Part shown: piece by piece, positions 10,981 through 23,138 of the stretch
How positions within the stretch are numbered: the first letter of the stretch is position 1
How the letters are laid out: each line of letters opens with the position of its first letter
Source of the DNA: Cyathus striatus
Lineage: Eukaryota; Basidiomycota; Agaricomycetes; Agaricales; Nidulariaceae
Direction: 5' to 3'
NCBI GenBank assembly: GCA_025738555.1
Contig: JAOVFP010000009.1
Span: 3,410,001-3,474,000, forward strand
Length of the DNA: 64,000 nucleotides
Program-made: the position numbers and the translations under genes
Notes under the pieces: generated by a model
What the model saw: only the letters and a program-made list of their open reading frames with translations
Told to the model about the DNA's origin: nothing
Database searches by the model: none

Positions 10981-11131
10981 TAGGATGGTAGAGTGGGAAT
11001 TGGATTACTAAGCAGGTTGGGAAAAGGTATATAAGGAGGGCAGTTTGGCAGTAGATAGATAGCTACCCACCCCCCAGTAGTCTCACCCATTTGTCATTAG
11101 TCATTAGTTATTAGTACAGTTTTATCAGCAC

Positions 11132-11250
11132 AGCCAGTACAGTCAGTAACAGTAACAGTAACAGTAACAGAAACCGAAGCAGTCACAGTCACAGTCACAG
11201 TCACAGTCACAGTCAAAGTAACAGTCAAATTAACAGTAACAGTATCAGTA
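11132..11250 (+). repeat. CAGTAA/CACAGT microsatellite
   Basis: Runs of (CAGTAA) and (CACAGT) hexamers follow the TATATAAGG box by about 100 bp. They would lie in the transcribed part of the candidate LTR. Confidence 0.7.
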
Positions 11251-11533
11251 TTAGAAGCAGAGAACAGTTTATCATTGCATACTTCAGATCATAGGTCAAG
11301 TTCTAAGCAAGTTGAACATTGATCTATTCAATATACACATTATAAATAGCATTAGGTCTATAGTGTGTACTATACCCCTTTCATTATACTTGACATTATA
11401 TACAGCCTTTGCTGTACATTATCCTTCATACCAAGTTCCATATAATTCATACAGCTTTTGCTGTACAAGATCACCTATTAAATTTCCAAGAATATCCTCA
11501 CTAAATATTTCCTGACACTCAGGTGTTGTAACA

Positions 11534-12375
11534 CGAACAAAGTCGATTCCTGTTAGCACCTTAGATTAACTTAATCTTAAACGACATCGTGCTCATCCAC
11601 TATGTCACTATTTCATATTACTCCTCAATTACTACTCCTATCCATTTCACTATATCGCATACAGCCATTACTTCCATTCTTCAGCCACTACTCCTCTATG
11701 GTGGCTGACTCCATGTTTACCTATCCCTAGTTATACCCTTATACTTTGCTCAAAGTAAACTACTCCATACTTTACTTAGTATTTAAGATCTAGTTTTTGT
11801 ATAGTAACTTGAGTTTTCGTATCGACTACAATTACGAATATACCACTATACTCTGTCTTCTTGTCTCTAAGGTTTCGTCCTTAGTTCTGGTCTCTATTCC
11901 GACCTTTCCGCATTTCGCACTCGACCTTGCTCCTACCTTGAGCTTGTTCCTATCTCGACTTTGAAATGCGAACCACCGAGAATCACAAGGGGCGCAGCAC
12001 ATAAGCTGAAGCCAAAGTTCCCTTCCGCACTTTTTGAGTTCTCCGCTTCCGACCTTGAGCTTACGTAATACTACAAGTAGCTCCCTCTGCGCTAAAACCC
12101 AGCGCCTCCCTATTATTCCTCCAAGTGGTACGGTACGTAACAGTGTGGTGCCATACTGTGGTCATTGCTGCCATTGTATATACTCTAGCAGTAGAGACAT
12201 GGAATGTTACCTCCTTTCCTGACTTTAATTCTGCATGTGCATACTGAGTCTATTGAGCTATGAAGTCAACTAGAAGTGTCAACCTTTATATTCAAATCTA
12301 CTAAGCTAAGCTCTTGTCACTCAGCTACCTTACTAACTACTCTATTCTAGGATTGTTGTAGTTAATTCCTATCAG
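11534..12375. other. Non-coding, CpG-containing spacer
   Basis: No gene found. CpG is present as far as about 12,140 and then nearly vanishes, so the right edge of the inserted CpG-bearing material may be near 12,150-12,240 rather than at 11,533. The 11,880-12,070 part has repeated GACCTTG and TTCCGCA motifs. Confidence 0.35.
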
Positions 12376-12823
12376 TCAGGTGTGACACTCACCACATGTC
12401 CTCAAGTTATCTCCTCCACACTGATCCCACCAGATACCACAACTCATAGCTATCACACAGTCTCTTGAATAGCCCAGAACATCCATATGTCTCTCCTGTG
12501 TAATACTGCCACCATGTGGGAAACCACATGTCCCCAGGACTTTGAAACATGTATCAAACACTACCTGTGGCACATTGGGTGGTGCCATCAGATGCACCTG
12601 CACCAGTAACACCAGTATCTGTTATATCTGAGTACCTGTTGCACATGTAATAGCACATGTCTTGATGTGTGTCTATTAATAACATAGCATGGCATTTGAT
12701 GCACCTCTGAAACAGAGTGCATCCACATGGTTTTGCATGTGGAGGTTGAATGATGCCCCTTGTGAACTTAGTAATATTTTGAGACCTATGATACAGTTTT
12801 ACCATACCTATCTCATTGCACAT
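12376..12823 (-). pseudogene. Cysteine-rich coding remnant
   Basis: Two minus-strand frames (12376-12612 and 12554-12823) overlap. Both are rich in Cys/His pairs (for example PCGCTLFQRCIKCH), which suggests one exon shifted by an indel or an intron near 12,570-12,650. CpG is almost absent. The composition recalls zinc-cluster regions of transposon proteins, but I cannot assign a family. Confidence 0.25.
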
Positions 12824-13267
12824 GAGACTACTGCCATGTAATTAAGTATATAAGCAGTTAGACATTCCTTAGCATACCTTAAGCACTGCACTGGCTGTAC
12901 TTCTGTTCTTGCAGTAGAGTATGTTTTGAATTGACATTGGAGTTCTGAGTACCAATCTGAAATCTGAAGTCTTTTCTGAAAGTATCTGAAAGCAATCACC
13001 CTGTTCCTTATTAAATACCTTGCTCCTTTTACTATACTTGATACTCTTATGCCCTTGAACTAAATATAATCTAACTAGAACTTTATGTTCCTTGTTGGTG
13101 GTGTTAAAACTACATAAAATAACACAATCTAAAAGTTAGTCTTATCACACTCCAATGTAATTGACAAGACCTGATATGCCCCCTCCATCTGTTACACATC
13201 ATCAGAAAGCCCTGAATTGCCAGCTATAATATTTGTAATAAACACATAGGCTACTAGAGAATGGGAC

Positions 13268-13440
13268 ATCTGAGGGGAGAACAGTGAGGGGAGGGGGATT
13301 AGAGCAAGGGGAGGGGAGAAGAGAGCAAGGGGAAGGGGAGGAGATCAAGGGGAAGAGACAGGAGGGTGAGTGGAGGGGAGGGGGGAAAACAGTGAGCAGA
13401 GAAAGGAGAGTGAGGGGAGAGACACTTACAACAGTGCCCA
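13268..13440 (+). repeat. G-rich purine tract with many GGGG runs
   Basis: About 170 bp that is almost pure purine on the plus strand, with many GGGGAG, AAGGGG and GAGGGG runs. G-quadruplex or triplex formation is plausible. The apparent ORFs on both strands here are composition artefacts. Confidence 0.75.
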
Positions 13441-15008
13441 AAGGTCATAACAAGAAGGAAGGAGGACAGAGGGGACAATGAGGGTGGTGCATGGCAGGGG
13501 TGGTGGCAGTGGGCACATAGTGAGGGGAGTGAGGGGGATATGATAGTCACAGCAAGGAGGAGGACAAGGATGGTACACAGCAGGAGGGGCAGTGGTGGTG
13601 GGCATATAGCCCACATCAACAACAACAGCATCTGACAGCTGCAACAAGAAGGAATGTCAAGGGTGGTGCACAGCAGGAGGAGTGTCAGCAGTGAGTGCAT
13701 AACATCCAGAATTACCATACACCCACCACCCACAACAGCCCCAGCCCCTCCTAACCCAACCCTTGCCTGTTGCCATTGCCATATCCCCAGCAGCCTTAGC
13801 CACTCCCACCACCACCCTTCTCATCCACACATCCACAACCACAACAATGATCCCCTTCCATTCCCCTCCTTCCCCTTTCAATGACTCCTTAGTTTATTAT
13901 GTTCATTTAAGTAGTTTTTATAGTATATTTAAACTGTATATTGGTAGTGTAGTAATATAGTTTTATTAAAAGCTTAATTTTTGAGATTATGAGAGTGTAG
14001 GTATCAGAAGAGGTGTTGGAAGACATGGTAGAATGTAATATGTTTATAAATTATGAATATTTTTGCTGCCTGGAACTACCTAAATTCTGTGCAGATTTTG
14101 CAAGAAGTATGGATGGATCCACACAGATTCCTTGTGGATCTGTATGGACCCCTTGGGGGAGTGTAAATTACTGCATGAATATGACATCAGGAATCACACA
14201 CCACCTTTAAACATCTTTTCAAGCATATCTTTTCATGCACTTCTCCCTTTTTATGGTTTGTTCATATTACTATGTCAAATATGATAGTGCTCTCTGCATA
14301 GTAATTGTATCAATAAAAGGTCTTTAAATGTCAGAATTAGACCATTTTTGACCACATTTTCAAAGGTGCAGTTATGCAGTTTTTGTAATATGCATTGCAC
14401 TTTTCATCCTTTCTATTATACTCCCTAATCTACCACTAACATATAACAGTGCTCCATGTTCAAATAAGACAAATATATAGATCATTAATCCATCTTACTT
14501 TTATGCTATTTTATGCTATGTACATAACAAACTTTCCACTAATAATACACAATTCACTCATGGTTCATTAGAGCCACATATTCTATGTTGTTTAGATAGT
14601 ATATGAGAACAATATCCTATAAGCACATAATACACAGGTTATTCAATATGAAGATATATATATTTCTTCACTACATATATCACATTTCCTATGGCTTAAT
14701 TCAAACTATATATATGTACAATGTATTCTGTTGTATGTATATTTATATGCACTTGAGTGTATAAAAAGATCTATTGAAAAGGTGTATGAATTGAGATAGA
14801 ATTGGGGAAAATGTGTGGTTGCTGTGTGGCATGATGAGGAAGGATGCAGGTGCACAGTGATCATCAGCTGTTTGCTGATATCAAATTAATCATGTGATGT
14901 TTTCACCCATTTATAAGTCCATTGGAAAGGAATGACATAAAAGCCAGGATCAAGATATATATTACAATGCAGGGAAAATAAAAAATAAAAAAATATCTAC
15001 TATAATCT
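13441..15008. other. CpG-depleted AT-rich DNA without a supported gene
   Basis: Contains CACCAC/CCATTGC low-complexity blocks (13,480-13,880) and AT-rich sequence beyond. No coding signature, RNA gene or clear transposon end was found. Confidence 0.5.
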
Positions 15009-16063
15009 CTACATCATGTCTAAGTCAGGGGGAATGGAATGTCCATTCTCAACAAGTATTTTAGTTAGTAAATTGTTCTTTGCCATTTGTGTCTTAAGTA
15101 TCAACCTCAATCCCTGCATTTCCTCCTTGAATTCCTTCAACCTATTGGTAAGGTTATGAAACAAGGCTGCAAGCTCTACTGTAACCCTATCACCCAATGA
15201 CATTTTACATAATGTATGTGAAGTAAAATGCAAGGCAGATCCTTCACCAGTATGGCACCCTATGTAGACTGTGATGGTGGTGGGGCAAAGGATTGTTGCC
15301 ATTGAGATATTTCTATTAAGTATGGGCTTATAACTGAATTACATGAATCAAAATTGAAAGTGGGCCATGGGGGAGGCAGTAAACCCAAGTCATTAGAGAT
15401 GAAAAGGACAGATGGGACAGACAGTGATACTGGTGGCAGATTTGCACTAGGGAGTGGGGGAAGTATGCTCGAAGAACACACCACAGAAGATGGTAATGGG
15501 ACATGGCTAGTTGAAGAATAAACACAATCCTGAAAATGAGATCAGAACAAACCTTGGATTATATTTAACATCACATACTTGCAAAGTGTCCTTGGACTAT
15601 AGGAGACTATAGTGAGAAAAGCTTACTGCTTTGGTGGCAGCCAGTTTCTTCTTCTGCTAGGGATGTGTCAGAATGGATATAGAAGTTTGAATCAAGGGGA
15701 GCTTACTGCTGGGGCACCTGGTTTCTTCTTCTGCTAGGGAAACATTAGGAAGGGTGTAAGTTCAAATTGAGGACATGTAAGGCTGAGGTGGATGACTTAT
15801 TCTGTAAGGGATATGTCAGGATGGATATAAGTTCATATTGAGGGGAGCTTACAACTGTAGTGTTTGACTTATTCTGTAAAAGAAATATCAGGATGGACAT
15901 AATGTATAACTTCAGAAAACCTTACACTTCACAAGGCACAGTGGCCTGAAGATTCAGAAGCCATCTGATGGGCTATCTCCTGGAAATAATGTAAATTGTG
16001 ACAAGTAATTAAACTGATATTACTGACAGTCTTCTGAAAATTTCTGGTGAATGCCCTACCCAT
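15009..16063 (-). pseudogene. Relic of a KDZ-associated partner gene, micro-exon type
   Basis: Minus-strand gene diverging from the KDZ relic at 16.8-18 kb. A possible ATG is at 16063. Then come 21-27-nt exon-like blocks with CAG acceptors and GTAAGC donors (15,620-15,930), a Pro/Ser-rich exon (about 15,300-15,525), and a C-terminal exon ending at 15009. The last exon encodes a coiled coil. Its start, with GEGSALHFTSHTL then VELAALFHNLTNRLKE, aligns with the last exon of the partner gene in the giant element (GAIHFVSKTL then VDLANFFTKLTSKLKQ). The shared position, orientation and motif suggest one family. The frame is not continuous in my reading and CpG is nearly gone, so I treat it as decayed. 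Function unknown. Confidence 0.5.
15620..15930 (-). repeat. Tandem micro-exon/intron units, ~80-105 bp
   Basis: Four repeated units. On the minus strand each reads acceptor (CCCTAGCAG or TTTACAG), a 21-27-nt block such as AAGAAGAAACCAGGTGCC, then GTAAGC and a short intron containing TATCC. The AAGAAGAAA and AATAAGTCA versions each occur twice. This looks like serial duplication of an exon with its intron. Confidence 0.55.
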
Positions 16064-16818
16064 GACTGCTGGAGTAAGACTTGGTGAAGATGTGATGGGA
16101 TGAAATGAAGAGTGGGAAAGAAACAAAGGGGGGAAATTTTAAGAAAGGTACAACTTATTTGTTAGGTGTACAAGCAAAAGTGAAACCATTAAATAAAATG
16201 TGTTTTCAACTCATGTGTTGAATCATCCAAGAACAATGTTCAATCTATAATCAGCTAGATGGATCTGAGATGCCAAGAGGTCCCATCAGAAAGAAGGTAG
16301 AGTCAGGAATGATCAAGAACAATTTAGCCTTTGATCAGCATATTACCATATGTAAATTGGTCAAGTTTCCCATTCTCAAACCCTTCACACTATAGTATAG
16401 ACCTCAGCATTATTTACCAGGGGGAAATAACTTGTTTTGTGGTGCATTACTAGGTCTGCTAGTGTACCAGATATAACACTTGTAAGGATGTGACATACCA
16501 CCATATATAAGTTTGAATCAAGGAGAGCTTACAGATGGTGTGGCTGGTTTTCAACTTATGTGGTAAGTCACCAAGAACCATGTACAATCTATGATCAGCT
16601 AGATGGATATGAGAGCCAAGTTTCCTGTTCTCAAACCTCTCATACTAAGGCATAGAGCTAAATATTACTTACTCCTTCATCATCATATTTTCCTTCTACA
16701 ATACCTGTAGAGCAATTTATTGAAATGAAGTTTCAATACTTCAAGCAGAGTGCCATGAGCCATTCAACTTCATTGTGTCAAACCCATCAAGAGTCCTATA
16801 CCAGAAAAGATTTCATGA
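16064..16818. repeat. Duplicated spacer between partner gene and KDZ relic
   Basis: The segments starting near 16,200 and 16,545 are diverged direct copies about 345 bp apart. They share TTTTCAACT, AATCTATGATCAGCTAGATGG and TTCTCAAACC. The block lies in the divergent promoter position of the relic. In the giant element the equivalent region is also directly duplicated (45,867-46,142). Confidence 0.5.
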
Positions 16819-18025
16819 GTGAAGAACAACACTACTTCTGACCTGATTTTACTACCTTTAATTCAATTGAAAGTCCATCAAGCTCCATTTGTTCCCAGCT
16901 CTCCACAGAGGAAACCACAAAACCCTCATACCCACCCCAGAGTTAATTCAAATCTGCCTTTGTCTCAGCCTCAGTCTACTCCGAATATAACCATGGACAC
17001 AGCCAAAAATCTATCCAGTTCATCCTTCAATATTGGTCTAGAGGGAACAAGCTTGGATCATTTCAATTTTGGAGCAGAGATAGGGGCAAAACAGACACTT
17101 CCTCTAGATTTCAATGATAAAAACTACAAAAAATATGAAAACTCAATCCTCAACTTCAGTGTTGGGTTTTACCAGGTATCACAAGAATAGTTTGTGGTAC
17201 AAGACTGGAATAAGCAACACTGTAAGGTGTCACCAGTCAGATCAAACATATATAGATTCTCTTCTTCAGGCATGGTAAATAATGTTATCTTCTCAAGGAT
17301 AAACATGCTGATCACAGGTAGCATGCAGATAGCAGCTGAAGAATCAGTTGTGCAGATGGTTAATAAGCCTAGCTATGAGAGTCTGTGCAAGTTTTTATGA
17401 AATCCAAGAGAGGACAATGTGTCTGTGTTAACACACATACCTGCAATTTATATGGTACTCAGATATGAAGCTCACACAAACCAAACTATCTCTACAGACA
17501 TTGTCAGAATTTCCAATTGGATTGCAATTCACACACATGAACTGCTTGTACAGCTTATAAATCAAAGTCCAATGTGCCCCATGGATCTCAATATAGTACA
17601 GGATAACACCAACTGGAAGACTGTATGTCACATTTTGTTACATAGAATTTTTAGCTGAATAAATTAATTAACTAGACTGGATCATGCTACAGTATGTCTA
17701 TGGTATAACATAGACCTGAGTACCCTATGCTAAAGCATGATCAAACCACGGAGAAAGCTGTGTCAGGAGCCAGAAGAGGTAGTCAGTGTGCCAAATATTT
17801 CAGCCAGTATTCTCAACAATGTTTGACTGGTGGACTAATGGCAGTTTGGTGCACACATTCAATTGCTATGGCTTCCATTGCATGCCAACTAGTGAAGGTT
17901 GCAATGATGTATTTTCAGCATTGTACACTTATTGGGCTGTGCCTGTACCATTGAGGTGCTCTAGTTCTTCATGCTGTAAGACCCTAAGTAGCATCTTCAA
18001 ATGCCTAAGCACTTCATTCTTTTAG
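16819..18025 (+). pseudogene. Decayed KDZ transposase, internally deleted
   Basis: Diverged copy of the gene at 42,709-45,810. The N-terminal part (NFSVGFYQVSQE then FVVQDWN) aligns with VFYGGIGFERVSKELFLVQGWD. The exon of IAAEESVVQMVNKPSYESL (about 17,330-17,400) aligns with IAAEESIVQMVNRLGYDAL. IPAIYMVLRYE aligns with IPSIYLVLRHE. TGGLMAVWCTHSI and YGFHCMPTSEG (17,820-17,920) align with the core TGGIMAAWCTHSICYGFH. The middle of the protein (SWIM-like and CxC-type regions, first DDE Asp) is missing. The frame has shifts, a TAG near 17,188, a TAA before HRPEYP, and loss of the YDFACAL catalytic Asp box. It contains almost no CpG. It cannot encode an active transposase. Confidence 0.75.
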
Positions 18026-20660
18026 GTCTCAAGATTACCACATGCTAAAGGTACTTCAACATTTTACACCACTGTGTAGATAATGAAAGATTCACCATGC
18101 CAGCTGACAGTCTAACTGTTACTGACTCATATCAATAAATTGGTATAAAACAGTATTAGATACACCACAAATACCACACCACTTTCTCCTCAAATCTCTG
18201 TTTTTACCACTTTAGTTGCATTTACTTCACAATGTCATTCCAATCTGAGAATACTGTCTTTCTGACATTATATATCAGGTGCCAACTAATACATTCAGTA
18301 CCTTGCCCTCTAGGAGGCCAGAGGTAAGTGAACTAACTACATAATATAATTCAATGATGGTTTGTCTAACATTACACATTAGCCAGTTAATTCTCAATTA
18401 CTGCTGTGTCCAATAGATCCACAATTGCTGCCTGCAGAGAGTAGGTCATCTTTTATATGGTTTGCAGGGAATGGGCAAGATATCCCAGATTACATAGTGG
18501 TAAATTGGTCAGATTGCTTTTAGATAAATGCTGATATATTAGGTCATGTCAGCTCCCAAATGAATGGCATGTAAGGATAGATAGGAACAGGGATGAAGCT
18601 GACAGGCTTGTTTTTGCATCTCCCTGTCAAGGTTGCTGTGCATGATACAATTACCAAATTTGATATTTGTTTTGCAAGCTTGATCATGAAGCCATTATGG
18701 TCCCATGTAATGAGTGCAGGATCAAGAACTGGACTTCCTGTGGCCACAGTGTAGATTGTGGACAGCTCCTGCCTGTCTACATCAGTTGCAGGAGGGTATT
18801 TGATAATGTAGTGATTTTGTATCAACATAATAACAATTGCATATTCTTGGCTTGATAATTATATAAGTGATTCATAGTAGTAAATTAGTGGTATGCATTA
18901 AATGTCACTGATCAGAAATACTACATGGAATAGAAAACCTTAGAAAAAGATGATATTTTCACCACATCCAATATTGGCTTGATGCATGTATGTTATGTTC
19001 ACAACATATGACACAAACATGGATTTTCACATATACATGCTCAGTGCACTGGGGGGCATGGGAAATAACATATATGCCAAGTAATACATACCACAGATGC
19101 TCAAAACATTATAATTAGTATTCCAGTGGATTACAGTATATTTGAAATCCAAACACATATTTATAAATATTATTATTCAGAATGCATTAGACAGATTGGG
19201 AAATTCAATACAGCCAAGGTATCAAATGGCACACCCTCAGCTAAATTTGGATTGACACATTTACTGATTTCTCATTGTAAAGTACACAAATGAGCCACAT
19301 CTGTGCAGTGTCAATCCCATATTACATGATGCAAATATGGATTTTCATATATGCATGCTCAGTGAGCTGGAGGGCATGGAAAATAACATATATGCCTAGT
19401 AATACATACTACAGATCCTCACAACATTTCAGTGAGCATTCTGGTGGATTATGGTATATTGGAAGTGTTGAGTCACACAATGAGTTAAGTAATACTTATG
19501 TACTTGGAATAGAAATCCTAAGAATAATAATAATACTCAAATCCTGAAGTGTAAATTCAGTGAGTTCAAGGGGCACAATCACATCAATTCCAAATTTAGA
19601 TCAAAGTAAAAATAGACCAATTAAACTTAGGCTATTTTCATTCATGCATCAAAGTGTTCAAAGTCAAGATACTCAATTTCAGTAAACTTGATACATATTT
19701 CTTGGTATCAAAATGTCTCGTAACTATATCTGATTCTCATCTGAACAACCCTATCTGTGGGAGGGAAGAATGCCTGGCAGTTCTTGCCTTATCTCTTCCC
19801 TTTTCCCCTACTATATACATATTCTTATCTATTTACTTACAAATTGTGTATTAATACTTTCCCAATATATCTTATTTGATTTATTGTTATTTCAACTGAG
19901 CAACCACTGCATCAGCACCCAGATGGTGGTCAGCCAATCATGTGCATAGTCTGGTGTGCCCCCTTTCTGTAATGCATGCTCATTTGAGCATCCATTTGGT
20001 TGCCTTCCTAATTGGGTAATCAGCCAATGCAGCAGCATCAGCTGTTTCACATCAATTTCATTTACATTGGTCTCACAGGTCAGTTCCCTGCTTCCACACT
20101 CACTCCTGATCATCAAGGTACTCAGTCCCTTTCCATTCTTTCTTCCTTTCCCCCCCCCCCTCTCTCTCTCTGCCTTTCATGGTCTCATCTCATGGCTTAT
20201 TGTTTATCATTCATGCTTGCTAGGCCTGGTGTCTTGTGTCTTGAGGTCTGGGCTTTAGAGTTTTTAGGATTTTGGTAAGTCTGTGTTCCATCAATCTCCA
20301 CTCATTGTATCTCATGCTGACTTGTCAATAGTCATTTTGTCTGTTTTAGGTTTGTGGTACTGGTGTATAGAATGCAACATTGAGTTTTTAAAAGTAAAGT
20401 AATATGTATCTATTGGTTTAGATGGTTTTGAACCAGTACTAATGTGGAGTTATATGTTTTAATAGGTTTATTCTATCCCTTGTTTGATTATGGGAGGCAG
20501 CATGGGAACTCAGCCCCTCCCCACTGTTTCCTTTACTCAATGTGTTTGGTGCTGGCATCTCGAAATTGAGACTTGAAGAATTTGAAAATAGGGTACATCA
20601 TATTCTTTTACCAGTGTATCAGAAGTATCCAAACACATGCCCACAAATATTGTTATTCAG
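18026..20660. other. CpG-free repeat-rich DNA
   Basis: No CG dinucleotide from 17,750 to 19,717. A minus-strand open stretch (18544-18828) reads like protein (ITWDHNGFMIKLAKQI) but I cannot extend it or assign it. A poly-C/(CT)n run is at 20,151-20,170. The 20,455-20,545 part resembles 290-400. Confidence 0.45.
18985..19450. repeat. Dispersed repeat, two partial copies
   Basis: Copies at about 18,985-19,290 and 19,267-19,450 share the order ATGCAAATATGGATTTTCA, ACATGCTCAGTG, GGGCATGG, AATAACATATATG and AATACATAC. Further copies are at 22,345-22,650 and, in part, 20,600-20,690. The end beginning ATTCAGAATGCATTAGACAG is shared by several copies. No coding content; probably a non-autonomous element of unknown type. 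Confidence 0.6.
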
Positions 20661-20699
20661 AATGTGATAGACAGATTGGGAAATTTGGGCCTACAGGAA

Positions 20700-21130
20700 A
20701 TCCAGTTGAGTGTCACTCAAATGTTGCTCAAATGTTGCTCAAATGTTACTCAAATGTCACTCAAATATCACTTGAATTGTCACTTAAAGTATTACTTGAA
20801 TTTCACTCAAATGTCACTCAATTTTTGCTTGCTTAAATATCATGCTTAATTTCAGTAGCCTAATTAGATGATTTATGTACTTATTTGCTACTCCAGTTGA
20901 TAAATAGTTATCTTACTATTATGTACCTAATAATCAATGTATTAAACTGAAAAAATAGAGTAAAAAGCGCAATAAATGGGCTAGTAATGGTATAATATTT
21001 TTCTCAATGTTACATATGTCACTCAAATCTCACTCAAATCTCACTTGAATATTGAATTGTCACTCAATTGTCACTCAAATGCTACTTGAATGCAACTTGA
21101 CTGTTCCTTGAATTTTCACTTGAATTTGCT
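20700..21130 (+). repeat. TCACTCAAATGT-type minisatellite, two blocks
   Basis: Short units of the form TCACTCAAATG or TTGCTCAAATG repeat in 20,700-20,835 and again in 21,010-21,130. AT-rich sequence separates the blocks. Isolated units occur near 22,205-22,240. Confidence 0.75.
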
Positions 21131-21283
21131 TGCTTAACTCACTTAATTTTAAATTTAATTGTACTTCTTGTGTACTTTGCTCTCATCCTCCCTCCCACTC
21201 AAACTTTCCTGCACCTCTGCTTATCAGCTATGTTCATTAATGTCCCACTCATTGTTTCCCATGCCTCCGCTTGACTTTTATAT

Positions 21284-21515
21284 TGCTTGATTGATGTCAA
21301 CCTCTCCACTCATTGTTTCCCACACCCCTGCTTATCATGTGTAATGAATGTCAACCATCCTGCTCATTGTTTCCCACACCCCTGCTTATCATGTGTGATG
21401 GATGTCAACCTTCCCACTCATTGTTTCTCATTCCCCCACTTATCATTTGTGATGGATGTCAACCTTCCTGCTCATTGTTTCCCATGCCTCCACTTATTAT
21501 ATTCAGTTCCCACTC
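21284..21515 (+). repeat. 57-bp minisatellite, about four units
   Basis: Units begin GATGTCAACC, continue with CTCATTGTTTCCCA and end CTTATCATGTGTGAT. The period is a multiple of three, so frames stay open through it, but the resulting proteins are artefacts of the repeat. Confidence 0.75.
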
Positions 21516-23138
21516 ATTGCTGCCCACCCTTCTCAAAAATTCCCATGGTATTTCTGTCATTAAATACTCTGTCACTTATGATTACCCCATGCTTCATCAT
21601 TTCATCAATTCATTGTTCCCCACCCCCTGCTTTCATTTTACCACACACATATTATTTATTTATTGGACTTTCCCTTAAGTTTACAGTCATTTAACAGTGC
21701 CTATGCTTCATAAATTATAGCTATAAGATTCATTGTACAAAAGTTTTAATTATTCTACAGTTGAAATTTGAATTATTTCTCATTTTCATAAAATTACCCA
21801 TACATATTGTACCTAAGGTACTGTCTACTATATAAAGAAGAATACACAAAAGATGGTACAAAAAGATTCAGGAGAAAATAGTAAATATTGGGTGAAAAAA
21901 TATGAAATTACTTGCTCACTGTAGAGCATGATGATGAGGAAGGGTGCCCATCAACACATCACCCATCAATATGTGTGGCAGCCTTGAGGAAATGAGTTTG
22001 ATCATTGATGGCATTGATGGATATCAAAGACAGCAATTGCAAACATGGACAAAGGTGAGAAGATGTGTGGGAAATTTTGAACAAGGCAAGAACATTGAAG
22101 GAAATGGTGGGCAGGGGGGAGGGACAGAGGGGAGATAGGAGAGTAGTGTAGAATGATTTTGAAATGGTACTTTTTTCATTACTCAAATCTTGAATCTTCA
22201 CTTGATGGCAACTCAAATGTCACTCGATCTCACTTGAAAGAAATCAGTCTCAGCTGGCATTCTTGTAAGTCCAGGAAATTCAATATAACTGAGGTATTAT
22301 ATGACACCCCTCGGCTAAATTTGGATCAATGCATTCACTGATTTCTCATTAACAAGTATGCAAATGAGCTGTGTCCATGCAGTGTCAATCCTGTATAACA
22401 TGATGCAAATATGGATTTTCATATATACATGCTCAATGAGCTGGGGGACATGGGAAATAACATATATCCCCAGTAATACATACCATGGATGCTCAAAACA
22501 TTATAATTAGTATTCCAATGGATTACAGTATATTTGAGACATCCAAATGAATGTTCATAAATATTGTTATTCAGAATGCATTAGACAGATTGTGAAATTC
22601 AATATAGCTGGAGTGTCATCTGATACACCCTTGGCTAAAGTCTGTTATCAAATATGCAAATGACTAGCATATCTACATTTTTTATCATGAAATACTGTAT
22701 TGTATTCAAGATGCTATAGTAGTTTGTATATATAGTAGTAACAAGCAAAGTTGATTATGATGGTACAATATACATACCCCATGAAATGTAGAAAGTTTCT
22801 GTAAGTGAATACACAAATTTGGCTTGCTTATCATTATTATATAATACATTATAATCAAAATGAGAAACAAAATTCAATCATTAGGGTACCTATATCATAC
22901 CCTCCAATACATGCCAAAAATTGTACCCATGGAAATCACACAAAACATGTACCCACAAACTTCAAATCTCATACCCACTTGGAACCATACCTAATCCTTG
23001 ACATGCCCCTATGGGTCTGACTCACGTAGATCAGGTCTGGACCCAAACCTGTAAAAATAAGCCAGGTATAGGTCATATCTGGTATTCAGCTTATCCATGT
23101 TAGTCCCTAGATCAACATAGCTATGTGTGTGCGTAAAG
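21516..23138. other. CpG-poor spacer with repeat fragments
   Basis: Includes the repeat copy at 22,345-22,650 (see 18,985-19,450), with its preceding segment at 22,260-22,345. No gene supported. The last bases, 23131-23138 (GCGTAAAG), are the target duplication of the next element. Confidence 0.5.

Larger units (their letters stand above)
10091..11533 (+). mobile_element. Probable solo LTR of another retroelement
   Basis: Starts TGTTACATCC and ends TGTTGTAACA, so it has the short inverted TGTTACA ends of an LTR. CpG appears abruptly at the left edge against CpG-poor DNA. Inside are a U3-like block of 95-bp tandem repeats, a TATA box (TATATAAGG near 11,026) and a transcribed-looking downstream part, the usual U3-R-U5 order. 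No 5-bp target duplication was found (GTGTG on the left, CGAAC on the right), and no primer site or coding region adjoins it. It may therefore be a truncated element rather than a clean solo LTR. Confidence 0.38.

Noticed and set aside
13202..13884. Overlapping ORFs on both strands rich in Pro/Ser/Leu or Gly/Glu
   Set aside because: They arise from the purine tract and CCACC repeats, which lack stops in several frames.
21284..21694. 135-aa ORF through the 57-bp minisatellite
   Set aside because: The period is divisible by three, so frames stay open by default; adjacent frames are equally open and there is no domain.
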